From contig NZ_JBGCUE010000003.1 in assembly GCF_041102575.1 (NCBI RefSeq), positions 1 through 64,000 on the forward strand: a stretch of 64,000 nt of DNA, in the 5' to 3' direction. Position numbers and translations under genes: made by a program. This document shows positions 48,614-57,569 of this stretch, piece after piece. This stretch comes from Tenuifilum sp. 4138str. Lineage in GTDB: Bacteria > Bacteroidota > Bacteroidia > Bacteroidales > Tenuifilaceae. The notes under the pieces are model-generated. The model ran no database searches. It had not been told where the DNA came from and saw only the letters and a program-made list of their open reading frames with translations. How positions within the stretch are numbered: position 1 is the stretch's first letter; every line of letters begins with the position of its first letter.

Positions 48614-51600
48614 GATTTCGATTTTTTAAGTTTATACTCTTCACGCAAGCAGTAAAGCGTGGGAACAATATAATAGGTAATGGCTGCCACAATCATACCG
48701 CCAAAAGCAGGGATAGCCATCGGCACCATTATATCCGCACCCCTGCCTGTTGATGTAAGCACCGGAAGCAAAGCAATGATGGTGGTTGTGGTGGTCATTA
48801 CAGCAGGTCTTATTCTGCGTTCTCCTGCTTCCACAACGGCAGCCCGTATTTCCTTTATTGTTTTTGTTCGGTTACGTTTAAAACTTTGGTCGAGATAGGT
48901 TCCCATTAAAACCCCGTCATCGGTTGCCAATCCAAACAGGGCAATAAAGCCCACCCAAACGGCAACGCTTAGGTTCACGGTATTCATTTGAAAAAGTTCC
49001 CGAATATTAGTCCCAAAAACCGAAAAATCAGCAAACCAGCCTTGCCCGTATAGCCAGAGCATGATAAACCCGCCACTGAATGCCATCGCCACCCCTGTAA
49101 AAATCATGAGTGACGTGGTAACCGATTTGAATTGAAAGTAAAGTATCAGGAAGATGATTAAAAAGACCAACGGAACAATAATGCTTAATCGTTTTTCGGC
49201 ACGCACCTGATTTTCATAACTTCCAGAGAATTTATAATTCACACCATTTGGAACAATTAATTCTCCTGCATCAATTTTTTGCTGAATCATTTCCTGTGCA
49301 TCGTTTACAACATCTACTTCAGCAAAACCTTCCTTTTTATCAAACAGCACATAACCTACAAGAAAGGTATTCTCACTTTTAATGGCTTGCGGGCCACGCA
49401 CATACTCCATATCAACTAACTGGCTAAGTGGAATTTGAGCCCCTGTGGGTGTTGGAATAAGAATTTTCCCAAGCGATTCCGGGTCGTCCCTTAGCTCTCT
49501 CGGATAACGGACTCGTATGGGAAAACGCTCACGTCCTTCAACCGTTGACGATACTTTCATGCCCCCGATTGCTGTTTCAATGCTTTGTTGCACATCTTCC
49601 ACGTTCAATCCATAACGTGAAATTTCATCACGGTTGATATTTAGGTGAATATAAGGCTTCCCTACAATACGGTCGGCAAAGGCTGCTTCGGCTTTCACCG
49701 AGGGTACTTGTTTTAGAATACCTTCCAGTTTCAAACCAAACTCCTCGATGGTTTGAAGGTCTGGACCATAAACTTTGATGCCCATGGGTGCCCGCATCCC
49801 GGTTTGTAACATAACCAATCGGGTTTCGATGGGTTGCAGTTTCGGGGCAGAAGTAACGCCCGGTGTTTTAGTAACCGCAACAATTTCTTTCCAAATATCG
49901 TCGGATGATTTTATATGTTTGCGCCAGTTTCTGAAATAGTTTCCCTTATCATCCGGCACAAGTTCGTCTGGCGAAATGTTTTTAGTCAGCAATTCATCAT
50001 TGCTGTATGCTTCCCCATTCTTCAACACAAAGCGACCATCGCCGTCAGTTTTAAAGCGTTTACGATGCCCTTTATCATTGAGTTCATATTCCGACTTATA
50101 ATTGATAACATTTTCGTACATCGAAACAGGTGCTGGGTCAAGTGCAGATTCTACCCGGCCTAATTTACCTACGCTAAGTTCCACTTCGGGAATATTGGCA
50201 AGCAACATATCTAACTGCCCAACAACTTTTCTGTTATATTCAACTCCTGAGTGCGGCATCGAGGTAGGCATAAGCAGAAAACTGCCTTCATCAAGCGAGG
50301 GCATAAATTCTTTACCCATTCCCGGAAATAAATGGTTAAGTCCTGACCAAACAGCAGTAGTACGAATGTTCCAACCCATTTTGTCAGCTCCATTTGCCAG
50401 AAATCCAAAAATGTTTGAGAAACCCATCCAGATATTTACACCCAGCAACATCAAAAAAACAGGAATCATAAGAAATTTAACTTTATTATTCAAACACCAT
50501 CGCAAAATCCTTCTGTATGAAAACTGCAATAAGGTAAATGCCCCTAAAATAAAGCCAACCAGCAAGGCAACAAAAACAAAGTTAAGAAGCACACTTTTCC
50601 CAGCTCCCAAAGGCAACCAGTACTTTGCCAAAAGCCAGACAACACCAACTACTACTAAAATCAATTCAATATTATCTAAGGTTTTGCCGAAAAGTGGATT
50701 TCTAAACAGTTTTTTGTCTCTAATTAATGGCTTAATAAAGGGAATACCTCCAAATAAAATCAACAAAATACCAGCCCATGCAACATTGCTGAACAGACCA
50801 ATAAAACCAACCACAATAAGCAGCATATTCACCCCCTTGTTAAGGCGTGGATTTTTAATTTTAAAACCAAAAAACCAGTGAGCCAGCGTAGGTAAAATGA
50901 TAAGCGAAACGATAAGTGCCGCTACCAAAGCAAAGGTTTTGGTAAATGCCAACGGGCCGAATAATTTACCCTCGGCAGCCTGCATGGTAAAAACAGGTAT
51001 GAAACTTACAATTGTAGTAGAAACGGCAGTAAGGATAGCAGAGCTAACCTCTGCCGAGCCGTTGTATATTGTTGTTGTCAGCTTTTGCCCGGGTGGGGCT
51101 TCATCAACGTGTTTGACGATATTCTCCGAAAGAATTATGCCCAAATCGACCATGGTACCAATGGCAATGGCGATTCCCGATAGTGCTACAATATTGGCAT
51201 CAACACCAAAATACCGCATGGCGATAAAAACCATGAGTACTGCAATGGGCAATAAGCTTGATATTAAAAAAGATGCCCTCAGGTTATAAATCATTACGAT
51301 GATGACCAGTATAGTTATGAGAATTTGAAGTGAAAGGGCTTCTTCCAATGTGCCAAGTGTCTCATAAATCAATTCAGAGCGGTCGTAAAATGGAACAATG
51401 GTCAATTGGCTTTCGACTCCATTAGCCAAAATCTTTTTCGGCAAACCGGGTGAAATCTCCGTAATTTTTTCTTTTACATTGTTAATCACTTGCAATGGAT
51501 TAGCTCCATACCGTGCTACCACCACACCACCTACTACTTCTGCACCGTCCTTGTCGAGTGCTCCCCTTCGTGTGGCAGGGCCAAGTGTTACTACACCAAT

Positions 51601-52434
51601 ATCTTTAATACGAATGGGAACGTTTTCCTGAACAGCCACTACGGCTTTCTCAATATCTTCGGTCTTTTTAACATAACCTAAACCACGGACAAGGTATTCA
51701 GCCTGATTTATCTCGATGGTTTTAGCCCCCACATCGCGATTCGATTTCTGTACTGCCTGCATCACTTTGTGCAAAGGAATGTTATAGGCTTTCAAGGCAT
51801 CTGGATTTACATCTATTTGGTATTCCTGAACAAATCCCCCAATGGATGCTACCTCCGAGACACCTTCAGTTGCATTCAGTCCATATTTTACATAAAAATC
51901 CTGAACGGTGCGTATTTCGTGCAAATCCCAGCCCCCAGTCGGGTTTCCATCCTTATCACGCCCTTCGAGCGTGTACCAGTACACTTGCCCCAAAGCAGTT
52001 GCATCCGGGCCTAATGTAGGTTGCACCCCATCGGGCAATAGCCCGGAAGGAAGCGAACTTAACTTTTCCAAGATTCGTGAGCGTGACCAGTAAAATTCTA
52101 CGTCTTCATCAAAAATGATGTAGATACTGGAGAAACCAAAAATAGATGAACTGCGAATGGTTTTCACCCCTGGAATACCCAAAAGATAGGTTGTTAACGG
52201 ATAGGAAATCTGGTCTTCAATATCTTGTGGCGACCGTCCGTTCCATGGAGTAAAAACTATCTGTTGATTTTCGCCAATATCGGGTATGGCATCCACCGGA
52301 ACAGGGTCTGATGGCAAGCCACCCACTTGCCAGCCAAAGGGAGCGGTAACAATACCCCATGCGACAAATCCGGTTAGAACAAGTACTGTTACCAACTTGT
52401 TCTCTAAGAAATATTTTATTATTTTATTTAGCAT
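48610..52434 (-). CDS. cusA: CusA/CzcA-family heavy-metal RND efflux pump
   Basis: 1274 aa inner-membrane proton-driven pump. Twelve-helix RND layout with DLGIILSENIVKHVDEA (proton-relay Asp/Glu) and the metal-path segment MLQTGMRAPMGIKVYG. It is longer than the roughly 1030-1050 residues of proteobacterial CusA because of extra membrane segments after helix 6 (about 540-680) and a charged periplasmic insert (about 800-870), as in other Bacteroidota homologs. The Met-rich LLMPTSMPHSG suits Cu(I)/Ag(I), although Zn/Co/Cd cannot be ruled out. Confidence 0.93.
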   Translation of the reverse strand: MLNKIIKYFLENKLVTVLVLTGFVAWGIVTAPFGWQVGGLPSDPVPVDAIPDIGENQQIVFTPWNGRSPQDIEDQISYPLTTYLLGIPGVKTIRSSSIFGFSSIYIIFDEDVEFYWSRSRILEKLSSLPSGLLPDGVQPTLGPDATALGQVYWYTLEGRDKDGNPTGGWDLHEIRTVQDFYVKYGLNATEGVSEVASIGGFVQEYQIDVNPDALKAYNIPLHKVMQAVQKSNRDVGAKTIEINQAEYLVRGLGYVKKTEDIEKAVVAVQENVPIRIKDIGVVTLGPATRRGALDKDGAEVVGGVVVARYGANPLQVINNVKEKITEISPGLPKKILANGVESQLTIVPFYDRSELIYETLGTLEEALSLQILITILVIIVMIYNLRASFLISSLLPIAVLMVFIAMRYFGVDANIVALSGIAIAIGTMVDLGIILSENIVKHVDEAPPGQKLTTTIYNGSAEVSSAILTAVSTTIVSFIPVFTMQAAEGKLFGPLAFTKTFALVAALIVSLIILPTLAHWFFGFKIKNPRLNKGVNMLLIVVGFIGLFSNVAWAGILLILFGGIPFIKPLIRDKKLFRNPLFGKTLDNIELILVVVGVVWLLAKYWLPLGAGKSVLLNFVFVALLVGFILGAFTLLQFSYRRILRWCLNNKVKFLMIPVFLMLLGVNIWMGFSNIFGFLANGADKMGWNIRTTAVWSGLNHLFPGMGKEFMPSLDEGSFLLMPTSMPHSGVEYNRKVVGQLDMLLANIPEVELSVGKLGRVESALDPAPVSMYENVINYKSEYELNDKGHRKRFKTDGDGRFVLKNGEAYSNDELLTKNISPDELVPDDKGNYFRNWRKHIKSSDDIWKEIVAVTKTPGVTSAPKLQPIETRLVMLQTGMRAPMGIKVYGPDLQTIEEFGLKLEGILKQVPSVKAEAAFADRIVGKPYIHLNINRDEISRYGLNVEDVQQSIETAIGGMKVSSTVEGRERFPIRVRYPRELRDDPESLGKILIPTPTGAQIPLSQLVDMEYVRGPQAIKSENTFLVGYVLFDKKEGFAEVDVVNDAQEMIQQKIDAGELIVPNGVNYKFSGSYENQVRAEKRLSIIVPLVFLIIFLILYFQFKSVTTSLMIFTGVAMAFSGGFIMLWLYGQGWFADFSVFGTNIRELFQMNTVNLSVAVWVGFIALFGLATDDGVLMGTYLDQSFKRNRTKTIKEIRAAVVEAGERRIRPAVMTTTTTIIALLPVLTSTGRGADIMVPMAIPAFGGMIVAAITYYIVPTLYCLREEYKLKKSKS

Positions 52435-52453
52435 GATACAATGATTTTAACAT

Positions 52454-52484
52454 GAAAATTAACTTTTAACGCAATATACGACAA
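52454..52484 (-). promoter_or_regulatory. Possible promoter of the cus-like operon
   Basis: On the minus strand TTG (52484-52482), a 20-bp spacer and TAATTTTC (52461-52454; one mismatch to TAnnTTTG) lie about 20 bp before the cusA ATG. Confidence 0.35.
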
Positions 52485-52528
52485 CCACACTACAAATTGA
52501 AATATGGAATCAATAGTTCATGTGAGAA

Positions 52529-52957
52529 TCAAATCAGGAAAGTTTGAAAAAGCACCTGAATGTCTTTTTCAAGAGGAGGGGAAATGTATTCAGTATATAC
52601 CCGATGTGTTGATTTTGGAAATAAATCCAAGTTCAAGGTGGTATAAATAAATGCTACAGTAAAATCAACATTAAAAACAGTTTGAGCGGCTTCTTTTACA
52701 AAATCGGCTGTACCTTGAATAGTTTGAAATTCATTTTGGCAGCAAGGAACGTTATTAAAACGAACCTGGTTATTATTGGAATGTTCAGAACCATCGCATG
52801 GTTGTTCCATACCCATCATTCCACAGCCCAAATGTTTTTCGCCCAATATTATCTTAGTTTCTACGGCTTCGCCACCGCAAAAGTGTGTACCCATGGTCAA
52901 GTTGATATGGCTTGCCAAGAGAATAAAAGATAATAATATGGAAAAAATCTGTTTCAT
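52529..52957 (-). CDS. HYC_CC_PP family exported protein
   Basis: 142 aa. A signal peptide (residues about 1-23) is followed by THFCGG, GCGMMGMEQPC, VPCCQNE and a C-terminal SPPLEKDIQVLFQTFLI, which fit the Bacteroidota HYC_CC_PP family named after those motifs. Cys, Met and His content suggests metal binding in the periplasm. It lies immediately upstream of the Cus operon in the same direction, which matches its habit of neighbouring copper/RND genes. Confidence 0.75.
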   Translation of the reverse strand: MKQIFSILLSFILLASHINLTMGTHFCGGEAVETKIILGEKHLGCGMMGMEQPCDGSEHSNNNQVRFNNVPCCQNEFQTIQGTADFVKEAAQTVFNVDFTVAFIYTTLNLDLFPKSTHRVYTEYISPPLEKDIQVLFQTFLI

Positions 52958-53335
52958 AATTAGTTAAACGCAATAACATTAAAATTGTTTTCATTCACTT
53001 TCAATTTGTTGTATATTTTTTTTAATCCTGACATGAATGTCGAAAATTATTTAATTGAAAGTCAAACAGAAGTATCTGCTTAATTCATAATTTATTGTTA
53101 CGGTGCGTAGGCAAGATTGCACTCTTTGGCAAAGCTTTGGTTGCAGCGTTGGCTTGTGGGGCTTTGGCAATGTGTGCAATGTGGGTGGGGATTCTTTCTT
53201 TTTTTTTTGCGGGGGGAAGAAAAAAACAAAATAAATTTCCTTCAAATTTGCACTGTCCTGTCAAAAAGCTAAATCCTTTCTTATTTTAATTTTGTCAATA
53301 TCGTATCTGTCTGGTTGTATGTCGCTCTTACACTT
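52958..53335. repeat. Left partial spacer unit of hairpin copy 3
   Basis: From about 53108 this matches the second half of the spacer at 44490-44696 (GCGTTGGCTTGTGGGGCTTT, TTTGCACTGTCCTGTCAAA, TATCGTATCTGTCTG). The first 150 bp hold the leader of the HYC_CC_PP gene. No gene. Confidence 0.5.
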
Positions 53336-53469
53336 GTTGCCAACGGTTGGTGTATGAAGCGTTGGGCATTTCGAAGCACTTTACTGCCAAACCGCTACAA
53401 AGTTTATTAAATGTAACGCCCTTGAAATTAGCACTATCCGCCCAATGATTTATACACTTTGTTAGCAAC
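53336..53469. repeat. Hairpin repeat element, copy 3
   Basis: 134 bp bounded by GTTGCCAAC (53336-53344) and GTTAGCAAC (53461-53469). Inner arms GTGTATGAAGCGTTGGGC and GCCCAATGATTTATACAC are nearly complementary. It shares TTTCGAAGCA and CTGCCAAACC-type loop sequences with copy 2. Confidence 0.65.
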
Positions 53470-53709
53470 TGGGCGTTGATTCTTCCAGTCTGTTTTTCAG
53501 TCATTTAAGGTTTCTTTAATTGTCTTTTCAATCTGCACAAAACTGTCAACGGAGCGCAAATTTATTTTGTTTTTTTGTGGGAGGGCAACCCTAAAACCGC
53601 CCTTAAAGGCGGTTACTTGGGCAGGCTTTGTAAGCTCTTTGGCAAGTTTTGGTCGTGCGTTGGCTCGTGGGGCTTGCCAATGTGCTTACAAATAGGGAGG
53701 GCAATTCCA
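53470..53709. repeat. Right partial spacer unit of hairpin copy 3
   Basis: Corresponds to the first half of the spacer at 44281-44540: GCGCAAATTTATTTTGTTTT, then AAACCGCCCTTAAAGGCGGT, a perfect small hairpin, and GTGCGTTGGCTCGTGGGGCT. No gene. Confidence 0.5.
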
Positions 53710-54371
53710 CTATCCTCTTATGGTTTTGCCCAATGCTTCTAATAGTTGTGGATTGTCCTCTAAACCAATCTTTGCTACGGCATAGAACTCACTCATCCAA
53801 TCATCTATTTTGGCAAATGCAGCATCTTTTATTTTTGTTGCATCTTGTGATTCCCCTTTTTCTTTCAGGTAAACTGCTCTTGCCGTTTCTAATTCAGAAA
53901 TCAATGTGTTTGCCGCTGTCAAGTCGTCAACGGAGATTTTTAAACGGGATAATTTACCTTGAACCGCTGTATCGGCTGATGCCACGGAATAAAATTTCTT
54001 TGCAGCTTCTAACCATTTTATATATGTCCGTGGCATTGTTCCAGAAATTGTCAATTTGTCAGCGGTTAATGAATCGTTACGGAATACAACTTTTGCTTTC
54101 TTGCGGTGAATGTTGAATGTATATCCTCCAATTGTTCCTTTTTACTTGAAAAATCGGCGTAAGCGGCAGATGTTTCATCATCTTCGGTTTTGTTTGCATC
54201 GTATGCAGTCCGGGTTTTTGTAAGCAATGCTTTACCTTCTGCGATAACTACTGAATCATAACCTAAATCAGCCATAATAGCCGCAATTTCAGGTTGGGTC
54301 TCCGCATTTTCCAAAGCTACCCGGTACAATTCCAAAGTTGCTGTGTCTGTAAGTTTTGTTCGTGATGCCAT
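53710..54371 (-). pseudogene. Frameshifted gene for a helical protein of unknown function
   Basis: Two adjacent frames read as one protein of about 210 residues. The 5' frame (54371-54066) begins MASRTKLTDTATLELYRVAL and ends off-frame in QKLYSVTIH; the 3' frame opens upstream of its first Met with HRKKAKVVFRNDSLTADKL and continues to 53710 (PQLLEALGKTIRG). A -1 shift near 54100-54112 joins them. The protein is Ala/Lys/Glu-rich and helical, without signal peptide; I do not recognise a function. No classical slippery heptamer is present, so mutation or sequencing error is likelier than programmed frameshifting. Confidence 0.6.
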
Positions 54372-54675
54372 AATTAAATTTTTAAAGGTTAATAATTAAT
54401 TACATTTGGTTTTTTCGCTTTTACAATTCTGTTTTTCAGTCTTACAATTGCGTTACCCCCACCGACATTTTCTCTATTCGGATTTGAAATTGATTTTTCC
54501 GACCGTACTGCAATATTTCCCCAACTTGCCAGTCTTTTTTTCCTTTCTACTATTGCATTTTTCAAACTTACAACTGCTATTTTTCAACTTGATATTGTAT
54601 TTGTAAAACTAAATGTTAAATATAATGAAAATACTTTTTGTAGGAACTCAGTTACATTTCCGTTTTGTTAAAAAA
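54372..54675. other. Low-complexity intergenic stretch
   Basis: About 300 bp, strongly A+T rich, with irregular recurrences of TTTTTC and CTTACAA(T/C) motifs. No convincing gene. It may be the degraded leader of the frameshifted gene. Confidence 0.5.
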
Positions 54676-54882
54676 TCAGCAACAACTTTCATTCTTTTGT
54701 ATCGAAGGGCATTTTACCGAACCATATGAACAATAAACGCAGCAATCGCCTTTTTTGGGTTTTATAACAGCTTTGCACTTTTCACACTCATAGAAGAACT
54801 GGCATGAATCTTCAGGCATTTCTTCTTCTTTTTGATGCCCGCAATTTGGGCAGGTTATGATTGAGTGGTATTGAATTTTCAT
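54676..54882 (-). CDS. GDCCVxC-motif small cysteine-rich protein
   Basis: 68 aa. ITCPNCGHQKEEEMP, a CEKCK knuckle and KKGDCCVYCSYGSVKCP give nine or more Cys residues in CxxC-like pairs, with a terminal SCC. It matches the GDCCVxC family, which includes selenocysteine versions; here the position is Cys. Function is unknown, but the gene tends to accompany metal and mercury resistance genes. The start at 54882 is chosen over an upstream extension that overlaps the transporter gene. It lies 13 bp after that transporter. Confidence 0.8.
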   Translation of the reverse strand: MKIQYHSIITCPNCGHQKEEEMPEDSCQFFYECEKCKAVIKPKKGDCCVYCSYGSVKCPSIQKNESCC

Positions 54883-54895
54883 ATCTATAAAGTTT

Positions 54896-55786
54896 TCAAC
54901 AATCAGTTTTACATTCCTTTTCAATCCTTTCATTCTCAATTTGAAAGGTTGTGTGTCCAATTCCGAATTCGTGTTCAAGTTTCTTCTGCAGTTCAGAAAT
55001 AAATTCATCGTTAAACCCTTTTGGCATTATCAGGTGGGCGGTTAAAGCTATTTGGGTGGTACTCATTGCCCAAACGTGTAAATCGTGAATATCGTTAACT
55101 CCATTTTGGGATAAAAGAAAGTTGCGTACTTTATCAAGTTTTATTTGTTTGGGTACTGCATCCAGCGCTAAATCAATGGAATCAGTAAACAACCGCCATG
55201 TACCCCAAAGAATAACCAGAATAATGATAAAACTCATTACCGGGTCAATCCATTGAATTCCGGTGAGGTTAATCAATAGCCCGGCAGCTACTACACCTAA
55301 CGACACCCCGGCATCGGCAGCCATGTGCAGGAATGCCCCTTTGATGTTCAGGTCGTCTTTTTGGCCTTTCATAAACAGCAAAGCCGTAATGGTATTGATT
55401 ACTACGCCTATCCCGGCAACAATCATCACTTGCGTACCTGCCACGGGTTCTGGATTTTTGAATTTTCCTACAGCATCCCAGCCAATTGCTATTACTGCTC
55501 CAAAAAGCAATAACGCATTGAGTATCGATACAAGAATGGTTGTTTTGCGAAGTCCGTATGTGTACTTTCCTTTTGGTTTTATGGAAGCGAGCCTGATTGC
55601 AGCCCAGGCAAAAATCAAACTCAGTACGTCGCTGGCGTTGTGGCCTGCATCGGCTAATAGTGCTGATGAGTTGGCTAACAGACCGTAAAATATTTCAACA
55701 GCAACAAAGGCGATGTTTAAACCTATGCCAATGGCAAAAGCTTTTCCGTAATTTTTTTGAGTTGTATGTTCATGCGAATGTGCCAT
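54896..55786 (-). CDS. Cation diffusion facilitator (ZitB/CzcD-type)
   Basis: About 296 aa from the ATG at 55786 (MAHSHEHTTQ); a TTG at 55804 is a weaker start. Six membrane helices, with the CDF metal site as LLADAGHNASDVLSL in helix 2 and FLHMAADAGVS in helix 5, followed by a cytoplasmic ferredoxin-like C-terminal domain (DIHDLHVWAMSTTQIALTAHL). The His-Asp arrangement is typical of Zn/Cd/Co exporters. It starts 7 bp after the upstream CDF gene stop and so is in the same operon. Confidence 0.92.
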   Translation of the reverse strand: MAHSHEHTTQKNYGKAFAIGIGLNIAFVAVEIFYGLLANSSALLADAGHNASDVLSLIFAWAAIRLASIKPKGKYTYGLRKTTILVSILNALLLFGAVIAIGWDAVGKFKNPEPVAGTQVMIVAGIGVVINTITALLFMKGQKDDLNIKGAFLHMAADAGVSLGVVAAGLLINLTGIQWIDPVMSFIIILVILWGTWRLFTDSIDLALDAVPKQIKLDKVRNFLLSQNGVNDIHDLHVWAMSTTQIALTAHLIMPKGFNDEFISELQKKLEHEFGIGHTTFQIENERIEKECKTDC

Positions 55787-55793
55787 GCTCTGT

Positions 55794-56588
55794 CTATTTA
55801 CCAAGTTTCAATATCCTGAAAGCCCCCCTGACCACGATTAAAAATACAATTGCCCCAATGATTAAATCGGGATATTTTGATTGGGTCAACAAAACCAATA
55901 CTCCTGCTGCGATAACACCAGTATTGATAATAATATCATTCGATGTGAATATCATCGTGGCTTTCATGTGTGCTTCTTCACTTTTTGATTTTTGTAATAA
56001 ATAAAGGCAAACGGAATTGGCAATTAATGCCAATATGGAAACAATAATCATGGTTTTGAAATCCGGCACAGCTTCGAAACTGATAAATCTGCGTATTACT
56101 TCTATAAGCCCAATCAATGCTAAAGCCAGTTGAAAATAGCCACTCAGCTTTGCCACTTTTTTCTTACGGAACACAGTTGAACCAACTGCCCAAAGGCTTA
56201 GGCCATAAACCAAAGCGTCTGCAAGCATATCCAGTGAATCGGCCACCAGCCCCATTGATTTTGAAATAAAACCCGTGCTGATTTCAATGATAAAAAAAGC
56301 AAAATTTATAATTAGAACTGTCCAAAGCAGTTTCGATTGTACTGATGAATCGTCCTTGAATTCATCCTGTTGGACAACAATGGTTTCTTTGTGTTCCGTG
56401 CCCAATTTGAGTTCTTTAAGGTGTTTTTCGATTTCCTCATTTTCTTCGGAATGAAACACGGTGAGCTTCCGGTTTTCAATATCGAACACCAAACTTTTAA
56501 TTGTGGAAAGCCCTTCCAGCTTCATCCTGATAAGGGATTCTTCGGAAGGGCAATCCATTTTGCTGATGGTAAATACAGATTTGAACAT
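55794..56588 (-). CDS. CDF-family cation transporter with N-terminal HMA-like domain (copy 1)
   Basis: 264 aa. Residues 1-75 resemble a heavy-metal-associated fold but with a single Cys (ISKMDCPSEESLIRMKLEGL) instead of CxxC. Residues about 85-262 form a CDF membrane domain (GLVADSLDMLADALVYGLSL, EEAHMKATMIFTSNDIIIN). It lacks the cytoplasmic C-terminal domain of ordinary CDFs, so the N-terminal domain may substitute as metal sensor. It starts 5 bp after the preceding gene. Its last codons differ from copy 2 only by silent changes. Confidence 0.88.
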   Translation of the reverse strand: MFKSVFTISKMDCPSEESLIRMKLEGLSTIKSLVFDIENRKLTVFHSEENEEIEKHLKELKLGTEHKETIVVQQDEFKDDSSVQSKLLWTVLIINFAFFIIEISTGFISKSMGLVADSLDMLADALVYGLSLWAVGSTVFRKKKVAKLSGYFQLALALIGLIEVIRRFISFEAVPDFKTMIIVSILALIANSVCLYLLQKSKSEEAHMKATMIFTSNDIIINTGVIAAGVLVLLTQSKYPDLIIGAIVFLIVVRGAFRILKLGK

Positions 56589-56593
56589 GTTAA

Positions 56594-57061
56594 CTATTCT
56601 TTATGTAACACCACGTTTAACGGAATAAAGACACCTACTTTCAAGCCCCAATTAATATCATCAACAGGTGTAAACAGGAATACAAAGGCATTTCCCACGT
56701 TACCCAATTTGAAATTGGGGCCGGTCTGAAGTATGAATTTTTTTTCATCAATCATATACTCTTCCGCCAAAACCCACGATACAGGAATCTTTTTGTCGAA
56801 GCCGACAAACCAATATTCGTTAAAATTGTAGATGGCGTTGGCAAAGGGCGTGTATCCTACCGAAAGATAGGTTTTATTATTAAACATGGCGCCTAACTCG
56901 GTATGGATACGTGTTATTTCCGTCTTGTTACCGTCAAAATCGTACATCACAAAAGGGTTAACACGTACCCCAGCAATTACTTTTAACCGTTCGCCCTCCT
57001 GTGCATCCACGGTGAATAACCAGAAAAGTACGAGGGTTAATAATAACAGTAGTTTTCTCAT
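56594..57061 (-). CDS. Small exported beta-rich protein (copy 1)
   Basis: 155 aa. A signal peptide ends in FTVDAQ. Alternating aromatic/hydrophobic strands (TYLSVGYTPFANAIYNFN, FILQTGPNFKLGNVGNAFVF) suggest a small outer-membrane barrel or barrel-like protein. No family recognised. It lies between the DUF302 and CDF genes in one operon. Confidence 0.65.
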   Translation of the reverse strand: MRKLLLLLTLVLFWLFTVDAQEGERLKVIAGVRVNPFVMYDFDGNKTEITRIHTELGAMFNNKTYLSVGYTPFANAIYNFNEYWFVGFDKKIPVSWVLAEEYMIDEKKFILQTGPNFKLGNVGNAFVFLFTPVDDINWGLKVGVFIPLNVVLHKE

Positions 57062-57106
57062 TTTATTAATTTTTTAAGATGTTTGTAACATTTATCTTAT
57101 ACAACA

Positions 57107-57493
57107 TTAAAGATTCTTAATCACCTTTTCAAGTTTCGACCTGATTTCGCCAGCAATTTCACTTAATTTGTCATTTTCAACCGCCAGCATCGAAGCCAAC
57201 GGGTCAATGGCAGCTACTTCTGTTTTGCCATTGTCCAGTTCCTGCAAAATTACATTGCAGGGTAGCATAGCACCAATTTTGTCTTCAGCTTGTAGTGCTC
57301 TATGGGCAAATGGAGGATTGCAAGCCCCTAAAATCCGGTATTTTCTGAAATCGATATTTAGTTTCTTTTTTAATGTGGCCTGCACATCAATTTCGGTCAA
57401 TACCCCGAAACCTTCTTTTTTCAGTTCTTCAGTAACTTTTTCTACTGCTTCTTCAAAAGCATAATCCGTAGTTTTTTCAAAATAGTATTTCAT
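57107..57493 (-). CDS. DUF302 domain protein (copy 1)
   Basis: 128 aa, cytoplasmic by appearance (no signal peptide). It has the DUF302 pattern: KTTDYAFEEAVEKVTEELKK, GFGVLTEIDVQATLKKKL, a single Cys in ILGACNPPFAHRAL, and MLPCNVILQELDNGKTEV. DUF302 proteins often occur beside metal-efflux and thiol genes; the function is unproven. A TTG-N18-TAATTTTT promoter candidate overlaps the preceding terminator. Confidence 0.88.
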   Translation of the reverse strand: MKYYFEKTTDYAFEEAVEKVTEELKKEGFGVLTEIDVQATLKKKLNIDFRKYRILGACNPPFAHRALQAEDKIGAMLPCNVILQELDNGKTEVAAIDPLASMLAVENDKLSEIAGEIRSKLEKVIKNL

Positions 57494-57514
57494 ATCATGT
57501 GATTTTAAAAATTA

Positions 57515-57558
57515 TTTAAAAAAATGAAACACCAAAGTGGTAAAAATTGGTGTTTCAT
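57515..57558 (-). terminator. Terminator after the Spy-like gene (copy 1)
   Basis: Perfect 12-bp arms ATGAAACACCAA (57524-57535) and TTGGTGTTTCAT (57547-57558), with seven A on the plus strand giving a T-run for minus-strand transcripts. Confidence 0.85.
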
Positions 57559-57569
57559 TACCGCTTCAT

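Noticed and set aside
50102..50881. A 259-codon plus-strand frame
   Set aside because: It lies antisense to the well-supported cusA gene and has no recognisable domain.
54095..54120. Programmed -1 ribosomal frameshift
   Set aside because: No X-XXY-YYZ slippery heptamer or clear downstream stimulator is visible.
54406..54606. A hydrophobic 66-codon plus-strand frame
   Set aside because: Low-complexity Phe/Leu translation of pyrimidine-rich DNA; no signal for initiation.
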